From assembly GCA_039881145.1 (NCBI GenBank), contig JAYKKI010000064.1, positions 868,001-932,000 of the forward strand: a stretch of 64,000 bases of DNA, in the 5' to 3' direction. Positions 38,401-48,469 of this stretch are shown here, one piece after another (positions within the stretch are counted from its first letter, which is position 1; each line of letters begins with the position of its first letter). Under the pieces are notes generated by a model that did not search any database, was not told the DNA's origin, and was given only the letters and a program-made list of their open reading frames with translations. Position numbers and translations under genes: made by a program. The DNA comes from Druceiella hillmani. Taxonomy: Eukaryota > Arthropoda > Insecta > Lepidoptera > Hepialidae.

Positions 38401-41400
38401 TAAAAAGCTGCAAGAGAAATTAAAGATATCCATCTGACCACAAACTTTGCCTTAAATAAGAGAGATGAATTCAATATTGTCAGAAATTGAATCTGTCCCT
38501 CGTACAATATCATTACTTTATTTTTTTTACAAAACATTTCAGAGATTGGACGTAGCACTTTCCATCATACACATATTATGGCCAATTCACCATGTTGCGT
38601 CATTGGTGGCCATATGTCTCATATGTGAAAAGATGTACTTGCAGATAAAAACCACAAAATCTCTTTTAACATCCATTCAAATCGATGCAGAGTTTCGTAA
38701 GTGTGAAACTTTTCTTTACACATTTATAAAAGACTTTTATGTACTCTGATATTTCCTCAATACTAGTGATATATTTATATATTATAAGTATATACAGATA
38801 CAGTATTGAAAAAGAAAAGAGAAATAGGCTTAAATTAAAATGTTATAATTATTTGCGGACGCGCAGTGGGAACTTTGATTTAGAAGCAACACGGAAATAT
38901 CAGATGAAAATAGACATAAACCAAGAAGCTGTTGCTTGTGGTAGTGGTTTTACAGATTTAAATACAGTTTTATATCATGTCGATATTTGACCCATGTCTT
39001 TAAAATTGTATAACTCTAATCATGACTCTATTTGCAAATAGTGGGAACAAGCATGTTTGAGGCGGCACGAGCAGAAGCGAAATATGCAAAATCCATTGGC
39101 TGTGTAGATGAACACGGTGTACCAACGATCACTGTAGTAGCAGATGGTTGTTGGTCTTAACGGTCCTTTGGCATCAAATATTATGCTTCTTCGGGTATTG
39201 CAGCAATCGTAGACCTCTATAGTAAAAAAGTTATTTATTTAGAAGTAAAAAGTGATTTATTTAAGAATAAGTACTCTCTCACTTGTTCTCAGTCGGCCAA
39301 CAAAGACATTGAGCCTCCATCACATACCTGTTTCAAAAATTATATTGATCCTTCAAGTAAAATGGATGCAGCCATTAGTGCGAGTGGATTTTAAAAATCT
39401 CTTGCAGAAAATGGTCTCAATTATTAACAATTGATTGCCGTTTGTGACTCAAGCACTTATTCCACTGTAGGAAATTCCCGACCTTATAAAAATGTCACAG
39501 TGGGTAAAATAGAATGCAAAATCATCTTGTGTGTAATTATTGTAAATCCTTGTTCTTGGGGTAATGAGAGAGCAGGTTTCTGTTGTATGAGGTTTCTTTG
39601 GGCTCATAGTATGAAATATCTGCGGTTATCCTATTCTTTTGTCTTATTTTTTTTGTTGGAGGTTGAAGACTGTCAACACCATAATTACCTACTGCCTTGG
39701 TAAAGCCGCACGTGGAAGATAAAATCAGTGTATATAATCTTTCTGCTCAGTTGCCTGGTCAATGGATGAAATCTGAATTAAAACTGGAATAATCCTAATA
39801 TTATTATTATTGTTTCGACATAATTTTAATAATACAAAATAAACAAAACTGGTTACCAAATAAATAATATATAAAATATTTATATTCATTTTAGTTATAA
39901 TTGCAAGAAATGTGCGTTATGAAGGTATTGCGAATAGGCTATAAATTTGTTGCACACCAACAAGCGGCGTCGCTACACGTGTATTGGCGAGTTTACGACC
40001 AGTAAATATACATCCTCGAGCAGTGGGATTTTGTAAATACGTTGTCAATAAAATTATCATTTTGTAAATAATACACCTACACCTTCAATTCGTAGAATTA
40101 TTTAACATTTATACATTTAATTAATATAATAAAGTTAGTCATCAATTGTATAAGCACTAGCTTTCTATAATGAAAATAATTTTGTTTTTGAAGTAGTTAA
40201 TTTTTATTGTAAACAATATACCTTTTTATGCTGACTATGTGTGAATCATTTACCGTTCACCACAAATGATTTAAAGTTTAAACTTCAGCACCATATACCC
40301 AATAAATCACTATAATATCACCATAGTTGTCCATCACTTGGTGCTAGACTGCATGCAGAGATAGAATTCTGATTGTAAAGTTGCATAAATTAAATCTTAA
40401 GATGGACTGCATCTTTAAATTTTATATGTAACGGATGATAGTCGGAGGACAACAAGTCCGGAGAGGTAAATAAGGAAATGCAGTCCATACAAGTAAAAAT
40501 ATTTTTTCAGCCATCACTTTTTCTATGTTTCATGTAAAAATACACTGCCCGTAAATTTCGAAGTTTAACGACAACTTTGCTCAATTGTTCCGCGAAAATA
40601 ATAGTGGGAAATGAACTATTAATTGTCATCCACTTTTCATCCTTGTAATGAGTTACTTTAGCTGACCATTAGTACAATCGAAACTTAATGGTATCATGCA
40701 CACGTGGGTCCTCTTCTAAAGTTGGTGGGGTGTTATAGCCAGCTCATGTAGTCTTCAATGTCACATTCTTCTTTTCTGAAGGTCGTGTCCGTCCTAAAAA
40801 ATTCTGGCAGCTTCATTTATTAGTTTTTTTCATTCAGTTCTATCACTGGCTCTCCTAATAGTAAATGTAACTGGGAGGCCTATGAGCATAGTGACCTGGT
40901 CAGTCCATCAGGTAGGACCGCAGGGTCGTTTACCATTGACTTTCCCGATATGTAGTAGCCAAACAGAATTTTCTTTCCATCTCTGAATCATTGGAATCAA
41001 TGCTTGGCTGTGTCATAGGAAATTACATCTTCACCCACTGCTGTGCAAAAATTTCATTTGCCTTCCGACCTAAATGAAACTTATAAAGAGAAGATGGAAC
41101 ATTACTCTCTATATACCCAACTAGGGACATTTGAGAAATTTCACAGTTCAAAAATCTTTGAAAAGAGCAATAAGTTTAACCGTTTGAGTGCTCGTGTCGT
41201 AAATTAATAGTTAGTATGCTCACGAGCACGATAGCGGTCGCAAAATCAGTTGCTGTTTAGCGCGCGGTAGGGGAGGTCACTTGCACGCATCGCTAATTTT
41301 TTATTTTTCTATGTGTTACATAAAGTTCATATTATAATATTATAAGTAATTACAATGTAAAAAAGATGGAAAAAAATGAAAATTTTTAGCCCATAATGTC

Positions 41401-44216
41401 GGAATACGAAAATAATTCGGGTGAAAATGATAATTTTTCAAGTTGTGAAGAAAATTATACTGGGAGTGACATTGTGGTGCGCTCACAATTTGGCGTAACG
41501 CAGATTTTAAGCGATAGTGATAATAGTGACGATAGCAATTATTTTTCTGATATGGAGGATGTACCGGACTGCAAAAATACGATGTGACCTTGATTTCAGT
41601 TTTTGTTATAATTTTTGTTGACAATATATATATCCATAATTTTTTTTGTATTTTATTATCCTTGTACAAGTTTTTATTAAGAAAACATCGAAAAAATTAT
41701 TAAAATTGGATAATTTTTGGAAGAGATACAATTTTTTTTCGAGACATCAAAACTACAAAATTTCTTTGGCATTTTTAAGTATATATGAGTAAAAAACCAT
41801 GGCACTAAAACGGTTAATAGTTACCAACCTAACATATTAATGTCATGCATAATAGATGATGATAAAGAGTCTACTGATTCATAACAACTTAACTGGGTAT
41901 TTTAAGTTGAAATGTAGAACTGAGATCAACCAAAAATTAAATACTTCTAGTTATTAAAGTTAATCAGTGTTTAATTGCTTCAATCAAATTTAAGAATAGT
42001 GTTGTATATATTATTTCTTAAAAACAGTTTTGTCTCCTCATGGGACAGAAATAAACTTTTCACACAGAATCTTAGATTGGCTTCTACATTTTTACAATCC
42101 ACATACATGAGGATTTTCAATGTTGTCAAAACTTGATAAGCGATCTTCAAGCCACTATAAATTTTATCTTGAGAAGGTTGGTTTGATCTTATGGATCAGG
42201 GTCAACATTTTCAGAACCCTTATCATCACTCTTGCTTATCCTCGTTCAATGAATAAGTATGTTAATAAGTCCATCTGCTACTTGCATCCTAAACCCTAAC
42301 AGGTTCATTAGTTTGCTGCTTGTCATACGTTACAAATTAACACTAAAAGATAATATTTTAGCATTCATTTTATTGTTTTCATGAAGATAGGACATACTTT
42401 TATTCCAACTGTAAACAAAAAGTTTCCTGTTGATATATAGACAGTTTAATGCTTAACGAACACACTTTTTGTCCATCTATTTAATTAATATGACATTGTC
42501 ATACGTGGATGATTTGGTTTAAAATCAATGCCAGATATCAGTTCATCATTAGTCCAAAAATGTTACGTTTTTCAAACTGAGGTATCGTCATCTATACGTA
42601 ATTGCATTCCAACTTCCTATGATAAAATCAATTCTTCCAAGCTTTTTTCCAATTCAATAACATTTGTAATTAAAATATGGTCAGTTTGGTTCACGTAGTA
42701 AATATTTGAATTTGAACTTTGTCCCCTCACTAAGAAAGACTGACCGGTCAGCAGCTTGATAATTATTATTGTGTAGCAATAATTATGTGTACGAGTATAA
42801 TTTGCTGAGAGAATAATTTTGCTACACATAATAATTATCGAATTATTATGGGTAGCAAAATTATATTACATCATGTGGCGCCTGTTAAGTTGATTCGGTG
42901 AGATTTGGAAATTTTGAAACAAAAGTGCACAATTGTGTTGGATCATTATTAAAAGTACCATTCTGACATTTATTATTGTTACTTTTTTTCTCTTAGTGTT
43001 CATTTAGCATTATACTGTCTTTAATTTTAGTTATTTTATTTTAACTAAAAAAAATTTAATTTTAACTTAATATTATATTATAAGTCCATAATTAAAAACA
43101 TAATTATCTAATACACAACATAACAATCAAAGACAAATTTGTTTTTTATAAACAGAAAATACATATAGCAATATAAAATAAAATATGTTCAGAACATTTG
43201 GAAATAGTGCTGAAAGCATTAATTAATGCTTACACTTTTTCTAATTATACATTTATTTGAACTAAGAAAACTTCCGGTTTACAAGGTGTCCAACAAAAAT
43301 ATGCGTGGTTGTGGCTTTTGAAATTTAGCTTGAAACTCCGCAATTAAAAATCAACTTTAATTTATGCTCATTTTAATTCAGAGTTATTATACATGTAAAA
43401 GTGACTAAATTATTTACCTAATACTTGTTGAGATTTACGAAACAGAAAATAAGTTGTAATTCTATCACATTAGTGTGTAGCCCCAATCACCACCTGGATT
43501 CAATTCCTTCATTTAATTATAAAGATACCAGAAGTCGACTATCGTTTAGTTGTCATAACTCTTATTAAAATTTTTCTGTCATAATAAACTCATGTCTAGG
43601 TTCGATGACGTATTCATTTATGATTATATACTTAATTTTTTATATTTATCAAATTGTGTCCCCTCCTCACAGCAGCAATCAATTACTAGATATTAGGAAG
43701 TTAGGCAGTATTTAAAAGAAAATAAATATTAGTTTGTGATTTGTTATCACATTTATATATGTCTATTTATATACACACCGTCTATATTCCGAAATCTGTA
43801 AACCAATACTCGAAAATATAAATTTGTTTGTAAACAAGGTGTAATGTCATAAAATATTTAAATAATTTTACATAATTTTCATGACTACTGTTATTTGTTC
43901 AACACTATTGATTACCATGCTAATTTATAACGAATGTATATTAGCTTCCTTCTTCACAATACATAACTAGTGAATGTATTATATTAATTGAAAACCCTTT
44001 TTGTCTGTAATCTGTATAAGGCTATTTTTTTCAGGACCAAACATTCGACGTCATATGAAGCTTATTAAAAATATGATGGAAGCAGGTGAATTGGGTCAAT
44101 TCACAATTTTCCAGTCATTCAACCTGCGAGCTTCATTGCTGCTTTATTTTCTAGGATTGATAATGAGTTATGCTGTTGTTCTGATCCAATTCATCAATGT
44201 GGGAGATCTGTCTTAA
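35483..44216 (+). CDS. Gustatory receptor (Gr family), apparently intact, 4 exons, 392 aa
   Basis: A seven-helix insect chemoreceptor, a ligand-gated cation channel family acting in the membrane of taste neurons. Exons are 35483-36247, 36353-36430, 38543-38696 and 44035-44216 (765, 78, 154 and 182 nt). Phases are 0, 0 and 1, all sites are GT-AG, and they sum to 392 codons plus TAA, a normal Gr length. Hydrophobic segments lie near residues 41-60, 64-84, 121-142, 155-180, 256-276, 284-308 and 364-386. The Gr C-terminal signature appears as SYAVVLIQF (residues 377-385). I start at ATG 35483 because it follows a conserved TCAGTT initiator by about 30 nt; the frame is open upstream to a TTG but no earlier ATG is seen. 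Introns 2 (2.1 kb) and 3 (5.3 kb) are full of transposon debris. Exon 4 is assigned by phase and family similarity across a long intron. The ligand is unknown. Confidence 0.85.
36655..37740 (-). pseudogene. Non-LTR retrotransposon (LINE) reverse transcriptase fragment
   Basis: Minus-strand fragments in family order from 37740: FIDFKAAYDSVNREKLLEAM, FNIPKKLVSLIRMTLK, EKGLRQGDCLS, FANNIDIIGRS (normally F/YADD; both catalytic Asp are Asn), LYKTLISPILLYGSEC-type text as MYKTLISPILLYGSEC, KLLLFERKILRRIF and a C-terminal KGRPPTCLLDDIEKAF. The 5' half is missing, as usual for truncated LINE insertions. It is of the RTE/endonuclease-reverse transcriptase type. It lies antisense in intron 2 of the intact Gr. 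Confidence 0.75.
37785..37905. repeat. Single arm of the fold-back family, opposite orientation
   Basis: AAACCTAGGTCCTGGTAAAG, AATTTAAATAAAGTAG and a TACAACATGTAGTTTCA stretch align with the right arm of the 2358-2606 element. It lies in intron 2 of the intact Gr, next to the LINE fragment. Confidence 0.6.
38835..39545 (+). pseudogene. Mutator-like transposase relic in intron 3 of the intact Gr
   Basis: Plus-strand fragments follow the arthropod Mutator-like transposase domain: a segment like ACGSGFTDLNTVLYHVDI (38935), then WEQAC, an E-A-RAEAKYAKSIGCVDEHG segment, PTITVVADGCWS followed by a stop (39150), RSFGIKYYASSGIAAIVD, KKVIYLEVKS, PPSHTCFKNYIDPSSKMDAA (39325), LIAVCDSSTYS (39430) and VTVGKIECK (39500). 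At least three stops and some frameshifts break it. The DG and CDSS positions match the expected acidic residues. No terminal repeats were found. Confidence 0.65.
40740..40990 (-). pseudogene. Probable LINE C-terminal fragment
   Basis: On the minus strand a frame reads like LPVTFTIRRASDRTE-stop-KKLIN, resembling the RA.DR.EW..L end of insect LINE reverse transcriptases. Only this tail is recognisable. It lies in intron 3 of the intact Gr. Confidence 0.35.
41180..41813 (+). mobile_element. Short non-autonomous piggyBac-type element
   Basis: TTAA lies on both sides (41176-41179 and 41814-41817), with inverted termini CCGTTTGAGTGC on the left and CCGTTTTAGTGC read inward from the right. A sub-terminal inverted pair, GTGCTCGTG and CACGAGCAC, lies in the left 45 bp. 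Length is 634 bp. The interior keeps only the start of a transposase gene, so this is an internal-deletion derivative. It sits in intron 3 of the intact Gr gene. Confidence 0.75.
41396..41587 (+). CDS. 63-codon acidic ORF, N-terminal remnant of a piggyBac transposase
   Basis: ATG 41396 to TGA 41585-41587. The product is very acidic and serine-rich (ENNSGENDNFSSCEENYTGS, then SDSDNSDDSNYFSDMED), like the N-termini of piggyBac transposases 1 and 2 here. It has no DDE domain or cysteine-rich tail. It lies wholly inside the 634-bp element. Whether it is made as a small protein is unknown. Confidence 0.5.
   Translation: MSEYENNSGENDNFSSCEENYTGSDIVVRSQFGVTQILSDSDNSDDSNYFSDMEDVPDCKNTM
42813..42864. 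repeat. Long hairpin, 24-bp arms and 4-bp loop
   Basis: Arms begin ATAATTTTGCTAC and end GTAGCAAAATTAT; 23 of 24 positions pair around the loop ATCG. Related fragments (GTGTAGCAATAATTAT) occur 50 bp upstream. It lies in intron 3 of the intact Gr. It may be a palindromic transposon end or a structured RNA. Confidence 0.75.
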
Positions 44217-44428
44217 TTTGAAAATTATAATTCAGTCCGTTGCCATTTTTAAACATTTTAATGTTTTGCTAATTATTATATAACACTATTTGCCCATTCA
44301 TTATTAGTGTGTACTTATTTTTCATAGATTCTCGTTCATCCTTTTTAACTGGTCAGCTATAAAAATATAGCTATTTGTTTTGTGTAAGTTATGTTATTGT
44401 AATATGTTTTCGAATAGAAGTTGGCTAA

Positions 44429-44434
44429 AATAAA
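44429..44434 (+). terminator. Candidate polyadenylation signal AATAAA of the intact Gr gene
   Basis: AATAAA lies 213 nt after the stop of the Gr gene in AT-rich sequence. The motif is short and common at this base composition, so the call is weak. Confidence 0.3.
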
Positions 44435-44439
44435 ATTAA

Positions 44440-46725
44440 AATCTTGTTTAAATTTAAATACTAGTTTAAAAATTTTAATGAAATTGTCACACAATTTTAA
44501 ACTTGTTTTTTAAAAATGTACTATTTTATCACATTGATTTTACATACTCAAGTTTTGATAGACTAAATATATGTACTCAAATTTCTGTGTTTCTACTTTT
44601 GTAGTGTATATTACTTTTTGTAAGCAATTATTAAATACTGCGTTTAAACTAATAAACGGTGGTTGCTTTATAACAAGCCTCGTAACTGAAATATACAATA
44701 TTAAATATATTGTTTACCGGTAGCTAGATGTAAAACATCATGTTAAACTACAAGTTGTAGCTATTTCCGTTGAGATATATGATGATGAGGTAAAATGCGA
44801 GACATACTGTTACAGATTTCTTGGGTAAAAATACAAACCTCTTTCTAGATAAATATTAAAAGTGTTTACAATACCATAAGCATTCATTATAAAAAGTTAA
44901 GGTAGATGCACTTAATTGAGTACAACAAAAGGCAAGTACTTGACTAAATATAAATTATCCCATTTGTGGTTGAGTTGGCTTTTTGAACTAACATGTGACC
45001 CATGGTATGAATCATAATGATGATAGGTACGCTAGTCTTGTTTTGTTACTAGGATTTGGACTTGCAGTATTATAAAAGAATTTTTAGTGATGAAAATCTA
45101 AGTACGTGATAATCATAGTAATTTTATATATAATCAAACGGTAAAGGTTATAATCAAACATTATGCAAAACCTATTGGACAGATTTTAAAGAAAATTTTA
45201 GTTTTATGGCTTAGAGGTCAGGTTAATGTCTGCAATAGTAATCATTACATTATTTCGCAACACGTATTTAAATACACCACATATTATTACTCTTACTTGA
45301 GCATGTAAATTAAAATGAAGAAAGTAAGACGAGCTACCCAAATGTAAATATCGTTGACATTTCCTATTATTTTGACCGAGATTAGCCGAGAGGGGCATAT
45401 AACTAATCTCCAAAACGTGTCTTATGTTTCATTTCAAGCGTGGCCATGTGAATGAATGCCATTGGTTGTACTCATACATGAAATTTTCATCAAATATTTT
45501 ACGATGATGCATATCTGAGCTTATGAATTAAAAGTATAAGAAGCTCTCTTGGAAAATCATAGTTTAATTGTTAGAATCTCAGATGACACATTTCCATTTA
45601 ACACGTTCTTCGACTACTTAAAAAGTGAATGTTTTAATGTATCCATTAAATTATTGTTTTGCATAAACTATTGTCGATTTGTAATAAGCATAAGTATTTA
45701 ATGTAGATATAGTGTTCAGTTGGCTTGCATTAATTATAAGTTGTGTAATAAATCAATAAAGTTAGAAAACCTTATTTGTAAAGTTATAAAAGATTATGTT
45801 TTTGATTTATCAATACCAGGCAAACATATTTCTATACAAACATTTTTTACAACATTATTTTATTAGTAACATTCATAACATGTACAAACACTTCAGCTTC
45901 TCAATGGCTTTATAAAGTGCTAAATTATATTCAAAGTAATTTTGATAAAAAGATTAGTGTACAGTATAATTTTACAATCCGGAATGAAAAATATTTATCT
46001 TCTTTAAAGGATTTATTGAATTTGTCCACCCCACCTTCTTGGTATTAGATGAGAACCATTATGGAGTGTTCTTCGCAACTAATTCTGATGACTTGATCTT
46101 ATATTTTGTACAAGCAATTTTCACTATGTAAGTTATGAGGAATGAATTCCCTTCCACAAAATTGTAATGAAAAAATATTATCTCTATCTATAAAATGAGA
46201 CTAGATTTAAACTTCGTCTGTAGCAAATTGATGGTGGTTTAATTGCATACTTTTTTATTTAAAAATGAGCACTCAACGTTTGACGAATATACCTGGGAAT
46301 GAATTCAAACACAGACAAGCTGGCATCGAAAATTTAGTAGCTCAAAGCACGAAATGAGCTTGTACACAATACGAAAGAAAGACCATTTAACATATTGTTT
46401 GTCATTTGGTTTACATTCATTGAAGGTTATATCTCAGTTTTTCAGGTCTACAAATGTAACCACTAAGAAAATATCCAGACTTTTAGTAAAATATATAATG
46501 AAGCTAATAAAACGCAGAAGCTTAGAATTATAATTTTATTTTGTAGTATAAATTATGGACACATAGAAATTTAAGTTTTACTACCACTTGTTTGTGGTGT
46601 TACAGTATTAATCTTTGGGTATTTAATAGCTAATTTTAATATCATGCCACTTATGCCAATAATCCAAAAAATGTCAAAAACTTAAGTTATTTAACTAATA
46701 GAATATTATTTAACTAATAGAATCC
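44440..46725. other. No gene seen
   Basis: Downstream of the intact Gr. Short open frames only. Confidence 0.55.
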
Positions 46726-46729
46726 TTTT

Positions 46730-47750
46730 TTATGGCAGTTAAACAAATTACATTTTATAAATACTGTTCATTTATAAAGCTTCTTTTTTACAGAAAAAAA
46801 AAATTGTTTTCCTTGTTTTCATTGTTTTTTATACTCATTACTACTACAACTACATTAATATGGTACAAATGCTTCAAATATGTTAAACTAGATGTGCAAA
46901 AAATTGCATTACTATAAAATTAATACTTTCTTAGTCACATATTATTATATCAACATGGTGCGAGCGCCAATGCTACAAGAAGGTGACCTGCACACATGAG
47001 GAGTTAACAGCTTCATTGTGGAAATTTTAGTGATTTAAAAAGAAATTACGCAAATTTTCATTGTTTATATACTAAAGGAAATAAGTCTAGCGACTTTTAA
47101 TTCCTATATTAATATTTTCCAAAAGAGGCGAAGAATTCAAAACTTTGGATTGATATGTTTATAATTATATATACTGCTTGTTTGAAAAAAATTTAATATA
47201 TTTGCAAATGAAAATTTTAGAATAAATAGTTTTTTGTCCCTCCTGTAAAATAAGGAATGCGTGAGTTATTCCCTTTGGAAAATAATAGATTCAAATTTTT
47301 TAAGAAACTTGGGTAAACATACAGCAAGTAAATATACCATTGGCATTTCATATCTGATAACTTTTTTCATGATAAAATGAAATGAAAATTTTTATGACAA
47401 AATCCAGAATACTATCGATAGTCCACTAAATGGATAATGGATTTAATTCCAATCTGCAATAGACAACGGTTAATTATGTTTGTCAACAGTTCTTTTATTT
47501 GCGGACAACATCATAGTAAGCTAGTTTGAATATAATGAGTATTTGACTTCACATAAATGGAAGGTGTAGACTATCATTCAACATAACGTTCAAACCGTAA
47601 TGGTTATTTAAGTGACTGTTAATATTAACCTATTATGAAGATAAGAAAGGGAAGGATCAACTTATTTCTAACATATTTTAGTCTTAAAAGGAATCGATAA
47701 ATTATTTTTTTTTCTTAATTTGGTAGACCTTTCCATAATTACCAAGCCAA
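46730..47750 (+). repeat. Dispersed repeat family R, partial copy
   Basis: Aligns with 52500-52960 (for example ACTATCGATAGT and CCGTAATGGTTATTTAAGT) and at its start with 25050-25370 (GGTACAAATGCTTCAAATA-like text and ATCAACATGGTG). No gene seen. Confidence 0.5.
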
Positions 47751-47929
47751 ACTCGAATGTGATCTGTCAACTAATGTATTTAGAGCAGCTCTTGTAACAG
47801 GTCAACTTCAAAGTTGCTCTGTGAATTTTGTTACGGATATATTAATTAAACAAAGAATTTGGTTTAAATTTTGTGATCCAAATAAAATTTGTGAAGCCAA
47901 ATCATTAAAAATGTTAAAATGATCTATGC

Positions 47930-48235
47930 TGACTTGACTTTATTGAGAATACAAGCATACGCGTGGTACAAATTATTCAAAGACGGGCATCAAGTGGTCG
48001 AAAATTGGCGTCGGCCCAAACCACCTCTTAATTCTATTCTGCCCGAACTCCCTCCACCTTTGACGATAATATTAAAAAAATCACCAATTAGTGGTTGAAA
48101 ATCGTCACTTCAGTATTAGAGTGTTGGCTCACGAGTTGAACATTGAAAAAGTAATCATTTTAGGCAATGTTTGCATACGAAAATGTCCCTGCAAGATTGG
48201 TTACGAAAGAGTTTAATAATGTTTGTTTTTTTAAC
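47930..48235 (+). pseudogene. Mariner transposase N-terminal relic
   Basis: Plus-strand fragments match the paired helix-turn-helix region of mariner transposases: AYAWYKLFKDGHQVVEN (47960), RRPKPP, DNIKKITN, then ENRHFSIRVLAHELNIEK (48092) and NVPARLVTKEFNN (48180). Frames shift between blocks. The catalytic domain is absent: the match stops shortly before a TA microsatellite that starts near 48260. A neighbouring fold-back TIR was not found. Confidence 0.6.
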
Positions 48236-48259
48236 AATTCTGAGTAGTTTTTATACAGA

Positions 48260-48289
48260 AGGTATATACGTATATGTATACATATATAA

Positions 48290-48340
<51 letters not shown>

Positions 48341-48358
48341 TATATACATATATATAGT
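48260..48358. repeat. TA microsatellite next to the mariner relic
   Basis: TA-rich run with a pure block at 48302-48336. Open frames through it are only Tyr-Ile repeats. Confidence 0.9.
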
Positions 48359-48469
48359 ACTGTGAAAATCAATAGTTTTGTTCAAAAACTATTCTACTAA
48401 ATTTCATCAAATTTAGTATGGAAGTAGAATAGTCATACAAGTATACAGTGAGCAATTTTGTGTTTATTG

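Noticed and set aside
39431..39703. 90-codon open frame
   Set aside because: A piece of the Mutator-like relic running on into noncoding sequence.
48160..48372. Open frames of 60-100 codons through TA microsatellites (also at 7.4, 51.2, 52.3 and 57.1 kb)
   Set aside because: They encode only Tyr-Ile or Val-Cys repeats created by the dinucleotide runs.
48389..48435. Inverted pair CTATTCTACT / AGTAGAATAG taken as the left end of piggyBac 3
   Set aside because: It shares nothing with the right terminus and there is no TTAA beside it.
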